DNA of 38,570 bases, taken from Erythrobacteraceae bacterium. GTDB taxonomy: Bacteria; Pseudomonadota; Alphaproteobacteria; Sphingomonadales; Sphingomonadaceae. Shown here one piece after another: positions 38,205-38,570 of the stretch. Under the pieces are notes generated by a model, which did not search any database, was not told the DNA's origin, and saw only the letters and a list, made by a program, of their open reading frames with translations. Location: assembly GCA_027489095.1 (NCBI GenBank), contig JAIYAL010000081.1, positions 1-38,570 of the forward strand, in the 5' to 3' direction. The stretch's first letter is position 1. Every line of letters starts with the position of its first letter. The translations under genes and the position numbers were made by a program.

Positions 38205-38570
38205 TCAGGAAAGCGTGAGGCCGCCGTCCACCACCAGCGTCTGCCCAGTGATGTAGGCACTCAATGACGAGGCGAGGAACAGCGCGGCGCCGGCCATATC
38301 CTCGGGCGTGCCCATGCGGCGCAGGGGGATGGACTTAATGCTGGCTTCGAGACGTTCGGGGTTATCGGTGGTGACACTGGTGAGCTTGGTCGGCACCAAC
38401 CCCGGGGCGATGCCGTTCACCCGGATCCCGTCCCGCGCCCAGGCCTCGCCCAGCGTCTTGGTGAGGCTCGCCGCGCCGGCCTTCGATGCCGCGTAGGCGG
38501 GCGTGCCGATGGTCGATTTGAACGCGGCGACGGATGAGACGATGATGATTGCGCCCTTGGCTTGGCTGAG
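38205..38570 (-). CDS. Short-chain dehydrogenase/reductase (5' end outside window)
   Basis: The C-terminal 121 residues of a classical SDR. The catalytic Ser lies in IIIVSSVAAF and the Tyr/Lys pair in YAASKAG (YxxxK). NGIAPGLVPTKLT is the typical PG motif, and ITGQTLVVDGG ends the family fold. The cofactor-binding N terminus is cut off by the window edge, so the substrate and cofactor cannot be judged. It is directly upstream of the aldo/keto reductase and likely cotranscribed with it. Confidence 0.92.
   Translation of the reverse strand, partial: LSQAKGAIIIVSSVAAFKSTIGTPAYAASKAGAASLTKTLGEAWARDGIRVNGIAPGLVPTKLTSVTTDNPERLEASIKSIPLRRMGTPEDMAGAALFLASSLSAYITGQTLVVDGGLTLS

Noticed and set aside
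37096..38256. 386-codon plus-strand open frame opposite the aldo/keto reductase
   Set aside because: Shadow of a gene with all four AKR catalytic residues in place.

Overview
The window is gene-dense, GC-rich bacterial chromosome. It most likely comes from an alphaproteobacterium of the order Sphingomonadales, Erythrobacteraceae-like. That placement is an inference from several things: the rimP-nusA-ylxR-infB cluster followed by a PilZ gene, a sigma-54/PspF phage-shock operon, a crtW-crtZ ketocarotenoid pair, a zeta-type (DUF1476) ATPase inhibitor next to bolA and grxD, and the strong preference for G/C-ending codons. No 16S rRNA is present to confirm it.

Layout. (1) 1-4385, minus strand: rimP, nusA, ylxR and infB (3' end cut by the window edge). 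(2) 4552-5112: a PilZ protein. (3) 5286-10100: phage-shock locus. pspF is on the minus strand. Divergently, behind a perfect -24/-12 promoter, lie a 61-aa membrane protein, pspA (with an in-frame upstream extension), pspB, pspC, five small membrane/coiled-coil proteins that repeat one C-terminal motif, and a 58-aa membrane protein with a GTG start. (4) 10144-11084: sufE, a VOC-family protein, and a stray copy of the sufE 3' end. (5) 11089-13906, minus: crtW, crtZ and a beta-helix protein, all overlapping. (6) 14099-15565: a secreted HExxH protein and a thioesterase. (7) 15699-19002: leuC, a 59-aa membrane protein, leuD, and a quinone-oxidoreductase-like gene. (8) 19102-20042: DUF1476, bolA, grxD. 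(9) 20043-20633: a 0.6-kb region without protein genes that holds a parS site, phased repeats and a likely small RNA. (10) 20634-27919: NUDIX hydrolase, DUF1223 protein, bestrophin-like membrane protein directly behind tRNA-Arg(TCT), VUT/queuosine-precursor transporter, ppx, ppk. (11) 28072-36111, minus: a compact type IV secretion operon virB1-B2-B3-B4-B6-B9-B10-B11 without virB5, B7, B8 or D4. It carries a second parS in the virB6 tail. (12) 36326-38570, minus: a response regulator with a degraded receiver, an aldo/keto reductase and a truncated SDR.

How it works together. The phage-shock locus reads as a self-contained envelope-stress regulon: PspF activates sigma-54 transcription, PspA would restrain PspF and bind stressed membrane, and PspB/PspC plus the five look-alikes would act as membrane sensors or anchors. 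This expanded set is the best candidate for an undescribed system. Two exactly complementary parS sites 11 kb apart suggest that the window lies in the ParB-loading region near the chromosomal origin. The response regulator upstream of the T4SS and the T4SS promoter region share TGTGAC elements, which suggests, but does not prove, regulatory coupling.
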